Of a stretch of DNA of 10,561 bases, positions 1 through 6,624 are shown one piece after another. The stretch's first letter is position 1. The number at the start of each line of letters is the position of its first letter. The stretch is taken from positions 1 to 10,561 of the forward strand of contig JAEVYR010000117.1 in NCBI GenBank assembly GCA_023392645.1, given 5' to 3'. Position numbers and translations under genes: made by a program. Below the pieces are notes generated by a model. It was not told the origin of the DNA. It saw nothing but the letters and a program-made list of their open reading frames with translations, and did no database searches. This DNA is from Chloroflexota bacterium. GTDB taxonomy: Bacteria > Chloroflexota > Chloroflexia > Thermomicrobiales > UBA6265.

Positions 1-14
1 CACTGCGTCTCCTT
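1..14 (-). promoter_or_regulatory. Ribosome binding site and GTG start of a gene leaving the left edge
   Basis: Read on the minus strand, positions 14-9 are AAGGAG, followed by a 5-nt spacer and GTG at 3-1. This is the layout of an SD and start codon for a minus-strand gene lying almost wholly outside the window, downstream of the aldehyde dehydrogenase and in the same direction. No protein sequence is visible, so the gene cannot be identified and the call rests on the SD alone. Confidence 0.35.
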
Positions 15-103
15 CCGGGGTTCCATCGTCCAGCGATGAACCAGCAAGAAGGAGGCCAGATGCTGACGGATTCGTGTTTCGGGCGAACCGATAGCGTACG
101 TCT

Positions 104-130
104 GCAGGCCCGCCACGGGGGCGGGCCTGC
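104..130 (-). terminator. GC-rich hairpin downstream of the aldehyde dehydrogenase
   Basis: A perfect 11-bp inverted repeat (GCAGGCCCGCC at 104-114, its complement at 120-130) flanks a 5-nt loop. It lies 36 nt beyond the dehydrogenase stop codon on the minus strand. No T-run follows on either strand, so it is not a classical intrinsic terminator. It may be a U-less terminator or a 3'-end stabilising hairpin. The rest of 1-166 shows no convincing gene. Confidence 0.5.
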
Positions 131-166
131 CGCACAGGCCGGGTCCTGCAGGCGATTGGGGAGGCG

Positions 167-1534
167 CTAGGCGATGTAGACCGTCTTGATGTTGACGAAC
201 TCGCGGATGCCGAACTCCGACAGCTCGCGTCCGTAGCCCGACGCCTTGACGCCGCCGAAGGGGATGCGCGGGTCCGACTTGACGAAGGCGTTGACGAAGC
301 AGGAGCCTGCTTCGATCCGCTCGGCCGCGATCTTCTCGCCGCGTTCCAGATCCTCGGTGAAGACCGCTCCACCGAGACCGTAGATCGTGTCGTTGCCGAT
401 CCGGATCGCGTCCTCCTCATCCTTCGCGGCGATCACCGCCGCGACCGGGCCGCACATCTCCTCATCGTAGGCCGGCATGCCGGGCACGCCGCTGCCCAGG
501 ATCGTCGGCGGGTACCACGCGCCCGGGCTTTCCGGCAGCGTGCCGCCGAGCAGCACCTCCGCGCCGGCATTGACGCTCTGCCGTACCTGCTCGTGGAGCT
601 GATCGCGCAGGTCGACGCGCGCCAGCGGACCCAGATCGCTGGCCTCGTCCATCGGGTCGCCCATTGCGTAGCCCTTGAATGCCTCGATCAGTTGCTGCTG
701 GAACGCCTCGCGCACCGCGTCGACGACGATGAAGCGCTTGGCAGCGATGCAGCTCTGGCCGGTGTTCTGCAGGCGTCCCTGGGCGCAGGCGGCGACCGCC
801 TTGCCGAGATCGGCGTCTTCCAGGATCAGGTAGGGATCGGAGCCGCCCAGCTCCAGCACCGTCTTCTTGACGTTTGCCCCGGCCACGGCCGCGACCGCCT
901 GCCCGGCGGCAGTGCTGCCGGTCAGCGTGACGGCGGCGACCTTGCGGTTGGCAATGATCGGCTCGCCGTTGCTCGATTTCACCCGCAGCGTGCGGAAGAG
1001 GCCGTCCGGGAAGCCGGCGCGCTGGAAGAGCTCCTCAATCGCGAGCGCGCAGCCGGTGACGTTTTCGGCGTGCTTGAGCACGGCGGCGTTACCGGCCATC
1101 AGGGCGGGGGCGGCGAAGCGCAGCACCTGCCAGAAGGGGTAATTCCACGGCATCACCGCGAGGACGACGCCGAGCGGGCGGAAGGTGACGTAGCTCTTGC
1201 TGGCGTCGGTCGCCTTCATCTCCGGCGCGAGGTCGGATGCGGCGTGCTCGGCGTAGTGGTCGCAGCCGATCGCGCACTTTTCGACCTCGGCGCGGGCCTG
1301 GGCGATCGGCTTGCCCATCTCCCGCGTCATCAGCGCGGCGAGGCGCTCCTGGTCCTCGCGCAGGATGGCGGCGAGCTTGCGCACGAGCGTCGCGCGCTCG
1401 TCGAAGCTGGGCTGCTTCCAGTCGAGCCACGCCTCGTGGGCGCGGCCGACGATCTGGCCGATCTCCTCGGGGGACATCTCGTCGTAGGTGGCGAGCTGCT
1501 CGCCGGTGGCGGGGTTCGTGGTAACCAGCGACAT
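167..1534 (-). CDS. NAD(P)-dependent aldehyde dehydrogenase, succinate-semialdehyde dehydrogenase (Sad/GabD) type
   Basis: This 455-residue cytosolic enzyme oxidises an aldehyde to the carboxylic acid with NAD(P)+. The best family match is the YneI/Sad branch of succinate-semialdehyde dehydrogenases. The visible ALDH signatures are PWNYPFWQ with the oxyanion Asn131, LTGS at 204-207, the general base Glu228 in ELGGSDP, the nucleophile Cys262 in NTGQSC, and EMCGPV at 359-363 and beyond. The length is normal for this branch. At the end of the second Rossmann strand the sequence is KHAEN (Glu157). An acid here usually binds the adenine-ribose hydroxyls, which would favour NAD+; this is inference. 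The ATG is preceded by AAGGAG with a 7-nt spacer. The gene lies downstream of a co-directional P450, which could supply an aldehyde, but the true substrate cannot be read from the sequence. Confidence 0.93.
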   Translation of the reverse strand: MSLVTTNPATGEQLATYDEMSPEEIGQIVGRAHEAWLDWKQPSFDERATLVRKLAAILREDQERLAALMTREMGKPIAQARAEVEKCAIGCDHYAEHAASDLAPEMKATDASKSYVTFRPLGVVLAVMPWNYPFWQVLRFAAPALMAGNAAVLKHAENVTGCALAIEELFQRAGFPDGLFRTLRVKSSNGEPIIANRKVAAVTLTGSTAAGQAVAAVAGANVKKTVLELGGSDPYLILEDADLGKAVAACAQGRLQNTGQSCIAAKRFIVVDAVREAFQQQLIEAFKGYAMGDPMDEASDLGPLARVDLRDQLHEQVRQSVNAGAEVLLGGTLPESPGAWYPPTILGSGVPGMPAYDEEMCGPVAAVIAAKDEEDAIRIGNDTIYGLGGAVFTEDLERGEKIAAERIEAGSCFVNAFVKSDPRIPFGGVKASGYGRELSEFGIREFVNIKTVYIA

Positions 1535-1727
1535 GGGTTGGCTCCTTCACGGCAGGTCTGACAGCACTGATCCTAGAGTACGTCATGCCCGCCGCCGTGG
1601 CGGCACCCCGTGCACGAACGGGACAGGCACAGCCGAACGGCGTGCAGGGCGCGTTGCCGGCGCTCGATCGCACGTGGCGGGTCAGACCACGGAGGGCCGG
1701 GATCGCCCCCGCGCCGGCGCGGCTGGC
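1535..1727. other. Intergenic region between P450 and aldehyde dehydrogenase
   Basis: The 193 bp between the P450 stop and the dehydrogenase start hold the dehydrogenase SD and a tight GC palindrome (GCCGCC-GT-GGCGGC, 1591-1604) that could act as a weak 3'-end hairpin for the P450 transcript. No convincing promoter pair or coding frame was seen. The gap is long enough that the two genes may be transcribed separately. Confidence 0.4.
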
Positions 1728-2867
1728 TCACCCCAGCCGGAGCACCAGCGAGTCGATGCCGTTGCTCGGGTACACCTCCCGGGGCGCCGCCCGGGTCTCG
1801 ACGCGCTCCAGCGATGCCGTTGCGTCGAGCAGCTCCTCGAGCCCGATGCGCAGCTCCAGGCGGGCGAGGTCATCGCCAAGACAGCGATGGATGCCGCTGC
1901 CGAACGCGAGGCTCTTCGTGGTGTCGCGCTCGAGCTCGACCTCGGTGGCGCGGTCGAATGCCTCGGGGTCGCGATCGGCGGCGATCCACATCGGCGAGAC
2001 GGTCGCGCCGGCGGCGATCTCGCGGTCGCCAATCCGGGCGTCGCGCGTGGCCACGCGCTGGCTCGATACCAGCGGACCGTCGAGGCGCAGGAACTCCTCG
2101 ATCGCGTTGGCGATCAGGCTGGCGTCCGCGCGCAGGCGGGCTTGCAGCTCCGGGTTCTCGGCGAGATGCAGCAGGATGATGCCCAGCCCGCCCACGGTCG
2201 ACCCGTGTCCGGCGGTCCAGGTCTGCAAAATGTTGACGAGCTCCTCATCCGTCAGCCGCCGGCCATCGATCTCGGTCGCGAGCAGTCGTGCGGTGACGCT
2301 GTCGGCGTCGTCGGGATTAGACCGGCTGGCATCGAGATGCTCGACCACGAAGTTGGCGAAGGCATGGCGGGTGTCGGTGGCGCGCTCGCGCCAGAAAGCC
2401 GCTTGCTGCGTGCCGTGTGTCCACCCCAGCACCCGCTCCCACGAGCTCGTTTCCCACCCGAGAAACCGGCACAGGCTCTTCATGACGAAGGGCTCCGTGT
2501 AGCGGACGACGACGTCGGTCTCGCGCCGGGTCAGCAGTGTCTGGATCTGGTCGCGGGCAAGCTGGCGGCACGTGGGCGCGAAGGCGGTCAGCGCCTCGGT
2601 CGAGAAGTATGGCGCGATCGCGGCGCGGTAGCGCGCGTGCGCGGGCGGATCGAGACCGTCAGGGATGCCGCCGGATCGCGAAGCGCTGCTCCAGGTCTCC
2701 GGGTCATCGACGACAGCCACGACGTCATCGTGACGGAAGAGCGACCAGCCAAGGAAGTCGCTCCAGGCGACGGGGCACCGCTCGCGCATGTCGTCGAAGG
2801 TGCGTCGTTGATCGGCGAGGTGAACGGGATCCCTGGGGTCCCAGTCGGGTGCGGGCCGATGTGGCAT
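1728..2867 (-). CDS. Cytochrome P450, soluble bacterial type
   Basis: This 379-residue haem-thiolate monooxygenase has no membrane anchor, so it is a soluble class I bacterial P450 needing separate ferredoxin and reductase partners, none of which is encoded here. The motifs seen are the I-helix AGHGST (219-224), the K-helix ExxR pair Glu258/Arg261, and the haem loop FGSGIHRCLG with the iron ligand Cys329. The I-helix lacks the usual acid of the acid-alcohol pair: Gly222 stands where Asp is common and Ser223 where Thr is common. I chose the ATG at 2867 because GGGAGG precedes it by 5 nt and the protein then opens with an ordinary P450 N-terminus. An in-frame start 37 codons upstream would add an Arg-rich, non-P450 stretch. 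The substrate is unknown. The downstream aldehyde dehydrogenase hints at oxidation of an alcohol- or alkyl-bearing compound. Confidence 0.95.
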   Translation of the reverse strand: MPHRPAPDWDPRDPVHLADQRRTFDDMRERCPVAWSDFLGWSLFRHDDVVAVVDDPETWSSASRSGGIPDGLDPPAHARYRAAIAPYFSTEALTAFAPTCRQLARDQIQTLLTRRETDVVVRYTEPFVMKSLCRFLGWETSSWERVLGWTHGTQQAAFWRERATDTRHAFANFVVEHLDASRSNPDDADSVTARLLATEIDGRRLTDEELVNILQTWTAGHGSTVGGLGIILLHLAENPELQARLRADASLIANAIEEFLRLDGPLVSSQRVATRDARIGDREIAAGATVSPMWIAADRDPEAFDRATEVELERDTTKSLAFGSGIHRCLGDDLARLELRIGLEELLDATASLERVETRAAPREVYPSNGIDSLVLRLG

Positions 2868-2979
2868 GTGGGCCTCCCAGCGCGTTGAAGGGGTGCTGAC
2901 GACACAACGATAGCGTAACCGAGTGGCGGGCGGGGTGCGCGACCGTGAGTCCCTGCCGGGTACCTCCCGAGCTGGCACC

Positions 2980-2988
2980 TGCTATACT
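2980..2988 (+). promoter_or_regulatory. Extended -10 promoter element for the DUF2779 gene
   Basis: TGCTATACT is an extended -10 element (TG at 2980-2981, TATACT at 2983-2988), about 48 nt before the DUF2779 ATG, which puts the predicted start of transcription near 2995. No good -35 is visible at 17 bp spacing, as is common for extended -10 promoters. The leader contains the 8-bp palindrome GTACGTAC at 3008-3015, a possible operator. The site lies in the 168-bp divergent gap between the P450 and the plus-strand gene run. No convincing promoter was found for the P450 itself. Confidence 0.45.
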
Positions 2989-3035
2989 GGAATCCGTTGC
3001 ATGGAGAGTACGTACACTATTGACATGGGTGGCGC

Positions 3036-4610
3036 ATGAGAGGTATCGCGGGGACGTCGACGTATCTGACCGCATCGCTGGTCCTCGCGCATCGCACCTG
3101 CCCCGCGTGGGCCTGGGCCTGTTGCCACCGTCCCGAGATCGTCCCGCCCGATTCCGAATCGACCCTCCGTCGCGAGGAAGAAACCCGCCGCGTCGTCGCG
3201 ATCGCCCGGCGGCGCCATCCGGAGGGCGTCGCGATCGCCGTCGATGACGCCGACGATGCGGCTCGCGCGACCGTGGCGGCGATCGCGGACGGCGCCACCA
3301 CCATCTTCGACGCCGCCGTGGTGACTCCCGGTGGGCTCCATGCCCGCGCCGACCTGCTGCTGCGCGAGGACGACGGCTGGGTGCTCGTCGATATCGATGC
3401 CGCGACCTCCGCGAGCACCGAACGCCGGTTCGAACTCGCCGTCCGCGCGGCGGCGTTCGTCGAGGCCGGCTACCACATCCGGCGCGTGACGATCCAGCAT
3501 CTCGATCGGCGGTACCGTCGTAACGGGCACCTCGATCTCGACGGGCTGTTCATCGAAGCGCCGATGGACGACTGGTGCCGCGCGCATCGCCGCGAGGTGC
3601 GCGCGGCCATCGATGACGCCCGCCGCACCATCGACCAGCCCGAATGCCCGCCCTGCGGCTGCGACCAGACCACGCGCGGCCGCCGCTGCCCGACCTTCAG
3701 TCACTTTCACCCCGGTTTTCCGACGGGCGGCACCGTGTACGATCTCGTCTCGATCAACCAGCCGCGGCTCGCCGAGGCGCTCGGTCGCGGGATCCGCCGC
3801 CTCGTCGACTGGCCCGCCGATTTGAAGCTGACCGCACGCCAGCGCTGGCAGATCGATGCCGCCCGCACCGGCCGCGAGCGCGTGAAGCGCGAGCGGCTGC
3901 GCGAGTTCGTCGATGCGGTGCGCTTCCCCTGCTGGTTTCTCGATTACGAGACCTTCCAGACGCCGGTGCCGCTCTTTTCCGGCACCTGGCCCTGGCAGCA
4001 GGTCCCCTTCCAATACTCGCTCCACGCGCTCCACGAGGATGGCAGGATCGAGCACCGCGAGTTCCTTTGGACCGACGCCGGCGAGCCGCCGATCGCGCCG
4101 CTTGTCGAGGCGCTCCGGCGCGATATCGGCGACAGCGGCTCGGTGCTGGTGTGGTGGAAGGGTTTCGAGGGCAGCCGAAATGCCGAGCTGGCCGAGGCGG
4201 TGCCACACCTGGCGGATTTCCTGCACGACCTCAACGCGCACATGGTCGACCTGATGGAGCCGGTCAGCCGAGGGCTGTGGGTGCACCCGGCCTTCGGCGG
4301 CAGCACCTCGATCAAGAAGGTCTTGCCGGTCGTCGCGCCGGAACTTGCCTACGACGGCCTGGAGATCGGCCACGGCGCGGTCGCGACGTTGCGCTGGAAG
4401 CAGTGCGTCGTTGACGACGCGCCACCGGAGGGCGTCGACCCCGCCGAGGCGTTCGAGCAGTTGCGCGTCTACTGCCGCCGCGACACGCTCGCGATGGTCC
4501 GCATCTGGCAGCACTATCGCGAGCTGGCGGGCGTGCCCGGGCCGGTGCGCGCCAGTGTTGGCCCCCATTCGGCGCCGGGGCTTCTCCCCGCCGTGCAGGG
4601 CAGGCTTTGA
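3036..4610 (+). CDS. DUF2779-family protein: degenerate Cas4-like domain plus RNase-H-like DEDDy nuclease domain
   Basis: This 524-residue protein has two halves. Residues 1-220 resemble the Cas4-like PD-(D/E)XK Fe-S nuclease fold usually found before DUF2779: Cys22 near the start, then Cys204, Cys207, Cys209 and Cys218 as the distal cluster ligands. The active-site segment reads RAD (Asp106) followed by Asp119-Ile-Asp121, where active relatives have E-x-K, so the catalytic lysine is missing and this half is probably inactive. Residues 298-500 form the DUF2779/YprB-like RNase-H fold: Asp303-Tyr-Glu305 after a hydrophobic strand, Asp405 in VDLME, and Tyr479-x3-Asp483 in YCRRD, matching DEDDy exonucleases. 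STSIKKVLP at 423-431 is the family's conserved loop. The cellular role of the family is not established; a nucleic-acid exonuclease is inferred. The ATG has only a weak GGTGG upstream. It heads the plus-strand gene run. Confidence 0.85.
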   Translation: MRGIAGTSTYLTASLVLAHRTCPAWAWACCHRPEIVPPDSESTLRREEETRRVVAIARRRHPEGVAIAVDDADDAARATVAAIADGATTIFDAAVVTPGGLHARADLLLREDDGWVLVDIDAATSASTERRFELAVRAAAFVEAGYHIRRVTIQHLDRRYRRNGHLDLDGLFIEAPMDDWCRAHRREVRAAIDDARRTIDQPECPPCGCDQTTRGRRCPTFSHFHPGFPTGGTVYDLVSINQPRLAEALGRGIRRLVDWPADLKLTARQRWQIDAARTGRERVKRERLREFVDAVRFPCWFLDYETFQTPVPLFSGTWPWQQVPFQYSLHALHEDGRIEHREFLWTDAGEPPIAPLVEALRRDIGDSGSVLVWWKGFEGSRNAELAEAVPHLADFLHDLNAHMVDLMEPVSRGLWVHPAFGGSTSIKKVLPVVAPELAYDGLEIGHGAVATLRWKQCVVDDAPPEGVDPAEAFEQLRVYCRRDTLAMVRIWQHYRELAGVPGPVRASVGPHSAPGLLPAVQGRL

Positions 4611-4621
4611 CCGCCCGCGCC

Positions 4622-5641
4622 ATGCCGACATGCCCGGTTTGTGGCGCCCCGCGTGAGCCCGGGCTCGACCAATGCGCCTGGTGCGGGAGTTGGCTGGTCG
4701 TCTTCCCCGATGTGGACGAGACCGTGCCGCGCGATGAGGCCCTGATACGCGAGCGAATTGCCGTCTTCCGCAATGAGCTCGCTCGCGAGCCGGACGACCC
4801 GGTCGCCCTCCATGGCATCGGCGTCGCCTTTCGCGCGCTCGGCTTGCTCGACGACGCAACGCGCGCGCTCGCCCGCGCCGCCAACCGCCGGCCGGAATCG
4901 CTCGCGATCCAGCGCGCGCTGGCCGGCACGCTCCTCGACACGGTCCGTCGCTATCCGAACGACCCGCGCATGTGGCGCGACGTGCGTCGCCAGGCGGAGC
5001 GCGTGCTCGCGCTCGACCGGGAATCGGTCGAGGGGTGGCAGTTGCTGGCCGAGTGCGCCCTGCGGACCCGCGATGCCGACGCGCTGATCGCCGTCGCGCC
5101 CGGCCTCGCCCGCCACGATCGCGACGGCGACCACCGTGACGTCGCCCGGCGGCTGCTCGATGTCGGCGAGCGTCGCTTCACGGCCTGGGACTGGCGCGGC
5201 GCGGTCGACGCCTGGGCAGCGCTGGCCGCGGTCGACCCGCGCGCCGGCCGCACGGCGCTGGTCAGCTTCCTGCTCGAAAACGCGCGGCTGGTGCCGCGAT
5301 CGGCGGGGCCGGTGTGGCAGGCATTGCGTCAGACGATGGCCCTGCGCGGCGATTTTCGATTGTCGGCGCTGGCGTCGATCGCCCTCGGATTCGCGCTGGC
5401 AATCGCAATCGCCGTGGTGGTCTATTTTCTCGACCGTGACCTGTTTCCGGCGGTCACGTCGGTCGGTATCGTGCTGGTGCCCCTGCTCAGCCTGGTTGCC
5501 GTGCGGGTCTGGCTGACCGGTTGGCCGCCGTTCCCGGTGCCGCGCCGTCCGTGGCGCGAGATTCCCACGCGTGACATCGTCTCCGTCGCCCGCCACGTCG
5601 CCCCGGCGATCGATCGCATCCGACCCACTCAGAACGTGTGA
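4622..5641 (+). CDS. Zinc-ribbon, helical-repeat protein with two C-terminal membrane helices
   Basis: I recognise no named family. The N-terminus carries a four-cysteine zinc ribbon (CPVCG and CAWCG, 4 to 22 residues from the ATG). A long alpha-helical stretch follows, rich in Ala, Leu and Arg, with TPR-like spacing (PDDPVALHGIGVAFRALG, then RRPESLAIQRALAG and later repeats). Two hydrophobic helices of about 22 residues near residues 247-269 and 276-298 are separated by a short charged loop, and a basic, Pro-rich tail of about 40 residues ends the protein. It is therefore probably an inner-membrane protein with a large soluble N-terminal part on the same side as its tail. The ATG lies 11 nt after the DUF2779 stop. 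An in-frame TTG at 4607 overlaps that stop (TTGA), has AGGG upstream, and is a possible alternative start. Either layout implies translational coupling to the nuclease. Confidence 0.75.
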   Translation: MPTCPVCGAPREPGLDQCAWCGSWLVVFPDVDETVPRDEALIRERIAVFRNELAREPDDPVALHGIGVAFRALGLLDDATRALARAANRRPESLAIQRALAGTLLDTVRRYPNDPRMWRDVRRQAERVLALDRESVEGWQLLAECALRTRDADALIAVAPGLARHDRDGDHRDVARRLLDVGERRFTAWDWRGAVDAWAALAAVDPRAGRTALVSFLLENARLVPRSAGPVWQALRQTMALRGDFRLSALASIALGFALAIAIAVVVYFLDRDLFPAVTSVGIVLVPLLSLVAVRVWLTGWPPFPVPRRPWREIPTRDIVSVARHVAPAIDRIRPTQNV

Positions 5642-5653
5642 TGGATACTTGCC

Positions 5654-5690
5654 GCAACGGGTCGCGCCGGCCCTGTGCCGGCCTGGTTGC
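5654..5690 (+). promoter_or_regulatory. Two-tier hairpin in the leader of the serine hydrolase gene
   Basis: An outer stem GCAAC/GTTGC (5654-5658 with 5686-5690) encloses an inner stem of two GCCGGC copies (5666-5671 and 5677-5682) around a 5-nt loop. It ends 5 nt before the GGAGG of the next gene. It may separate translation of the membrane-protein and hydrolase cistrons or mark a processing site. Chance formation is possible in such GC-rich DNA. Confidence 0.3.
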
Positions 5691-5695
5691 ATCGT

Positions 5696-5700
5696 GGAGG
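5696..5700 (+). promoter_or_regulatory. Shine-Dalgarno GGAGG that fixes the hydrolase start
   Basis: GGAGG is followed by a 6-nt spacer and GTG at 5707. The earlier in-frame starts (GTG 5638, ATG 5641) have no SD and would translate the hairpin into a Cys/Arg/Gly-rich stretch unlike a protein N-terminus, so the GTG at 5707 is preferred. Confidence 0.65.
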
Positions 5701-5706
5701 TATGTC

Positions 5707-6546
5707 GTGCTGATCGATCTCGAAACGTGGGCTGGTGAGATGCGTCGGCGCTGGGCGCCGCTGCGTGACCAGGCGACCTTTGCCGCCCGGCGCGGCGAGG
5801 AAACGGTCGGCTTTCAGGAAGATGCGTCCTTCGAGGTTGGCAGCGCGTTCAAGGCCTTCGTCGCCGCCGAGTACGCGCGGCAGGTCGCCGCCGGATCGTT
5901 CGATCCCGACCGCCGCGTCGAGATTACCGTCGAGAACCGGGTCGACAGCAGCGACATGACGGACCAGTTGCTCGACGGCGCGACGATCCCGCTGCAGGAG
6001 GCCGCCGAGGCGATGATCGCGGTCAGCGACAACACCGCCACCGACCTCGTGATGACCGCGGTCGGCGCCGCCCGCGTGCGCAACCTGCTCCGCGAGCTCG
6101 GCCTGACGAGCACGACGATTCCCGATTCGACCCGGTCGATCTACGAGCGTTTCCGGAACGAGCCTGGCTGGCGGCCGGTCGCCTGCCGCACGACGATGAC
6201 CGATTTGGTTCGCTTTTACCGGGCCACGGTCGCTGAGCGGGCGCTGGGCGACGCCACCGACCGCTTCCTGGCGCTGATGCGCGAGGAGGATATGCTGCAG
6301 GGAGCGCACTGGCCCAACGACGCCACCTGTTACCGCAAAAGCGGCATGGTCGAGCCGCCGCCGCTGCTGGCGATGGGCATGGCCGGCGCGCTCGACGTTG
6401 GTGGCGAGGTGGCGGCGTTCGCCTTTGCGCTCAATGTCGAGTTCCCTGAAGACGCCGCCTATGAGGATTCGCCGCTGGAGCCGATCGTCCGCACCTTCAG
6501 CGAGGGGCTGCGGCACGGCATGCGCGCCCTTGCCGGAGGCGCCTGA
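5707..6546 (+). CDS. Class-A beta-lactamase-fold serine hydrolase, apparently cytoplasmic
   Basis: This 279-residue protein has the three penicillin-recognising motifs in order and at proper spacing: Ser46-Ala-Phe-Lys49 (nucleophile and base), Ser107-Asp-Asn109, and Lys211-Ser-Gly213. An E-x3-N pattern at Glu147/Asn151 could be the omega-loop counterpart of class A Glu166/Asn170, but its spacing from SDN is about 4 residues longer, so this is tentative. Relatives are annotated as serine hydrolases (beta-lactamase2 family). No signal peptide, lipobox or membrane helix precedes the domain, so it should stay in the cytoplasm; a role in periplasmic beta-lactam resistance is therefore unlikely. 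Esterase, amidase or peptidase action on a small molecule or cell-wall fragment is possible. It lies third in the plus-strand run, 65 nt after the membrane protein gene. Confidence 0.85.
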   Translation: MLIDLETWAGEMRRRWAPLRDQATFAARRGEETVGFQEDASFEVGSAFKAFVAAEYARQVAAGSFDPDRRVEITVENRVDSSDMTDQLLDGATIPLQEAAEAMIAVSDNTATDLVMTAVGAARVRNLLRELGLTSTTIPDSTRSIYERFRNEPGWRPVACRTTMTDLVRFYRATVAERALGDATDRFLALMREEDMLQGAHWPNDATCYRKSGMVEPPPLLAMGMAGALDVGGEVAAFAFALNVEFPEDAAYEDSPLEPIVRTFSEGLRHGMRALAGGA

Positions 6547-6568
6547 GCCGGAGGGACGCATCGGCTCA
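6544..6568 (+). repeat. 7-bp inverted repeat overlapping the hydrolase stop codon
   Basis: TGAGCCG (6544-6550, including the TGA stop) and CGGCTCA (6562-6568) could pair around an 11-nt loop. No T-run follows. It may be a weak attenuator between the hydrolase and cupin genes, or a chance pairing. Confidence 0.25.
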
Positions 6569-6624
6569 AGCGCGGGACCATCCGTGATATCTCGATGCTC
6601 AACGACCGCACCGGGAGATGCTTC

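Noticed and set aside
1488..2888. 466-codon open frame on the plus strand
   Set aside because: Antisense to the P450, whose three diagnostic motifs fix the coding strand. The plus-strand translation has no motif.
3020..3025. TTGACA as a -35 element on the plus strand
   Set aside because: The hexamer is perfect, but a -10 would fall inside the DUF2779 coding region and none is visible there. The extended -10 at 2980-2988 is better placed.
3036..4610. CRISPR-associated Cas4 gene
   Set aside because: The N-terminal half is Cas4-like, but there is no CRISPR array or other cas gene in the window, and the DUF2779 domain occurs outside CRISPR loci.
2982..4859. 625-codon open frame on the minus strand
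   Set aside because: It lies opposite the DUF2779 gene and part of the zinc-ribbon gene, both with clear family motifs. Its composition is Arg/Ala/Gly-rich with no recognisable domain, as expected of an antisense shadow in high-GC DNA.
4514..5692. 392-codon open frame on the minus strand
   Set aside because: Antisense to the zinc-ribbon membrane protein. It has scattered His/Arg/Gln-rich composition and no hydrophobic or domain pattern, while the plus frame has a zinc ribbon and two clean membrane helices.
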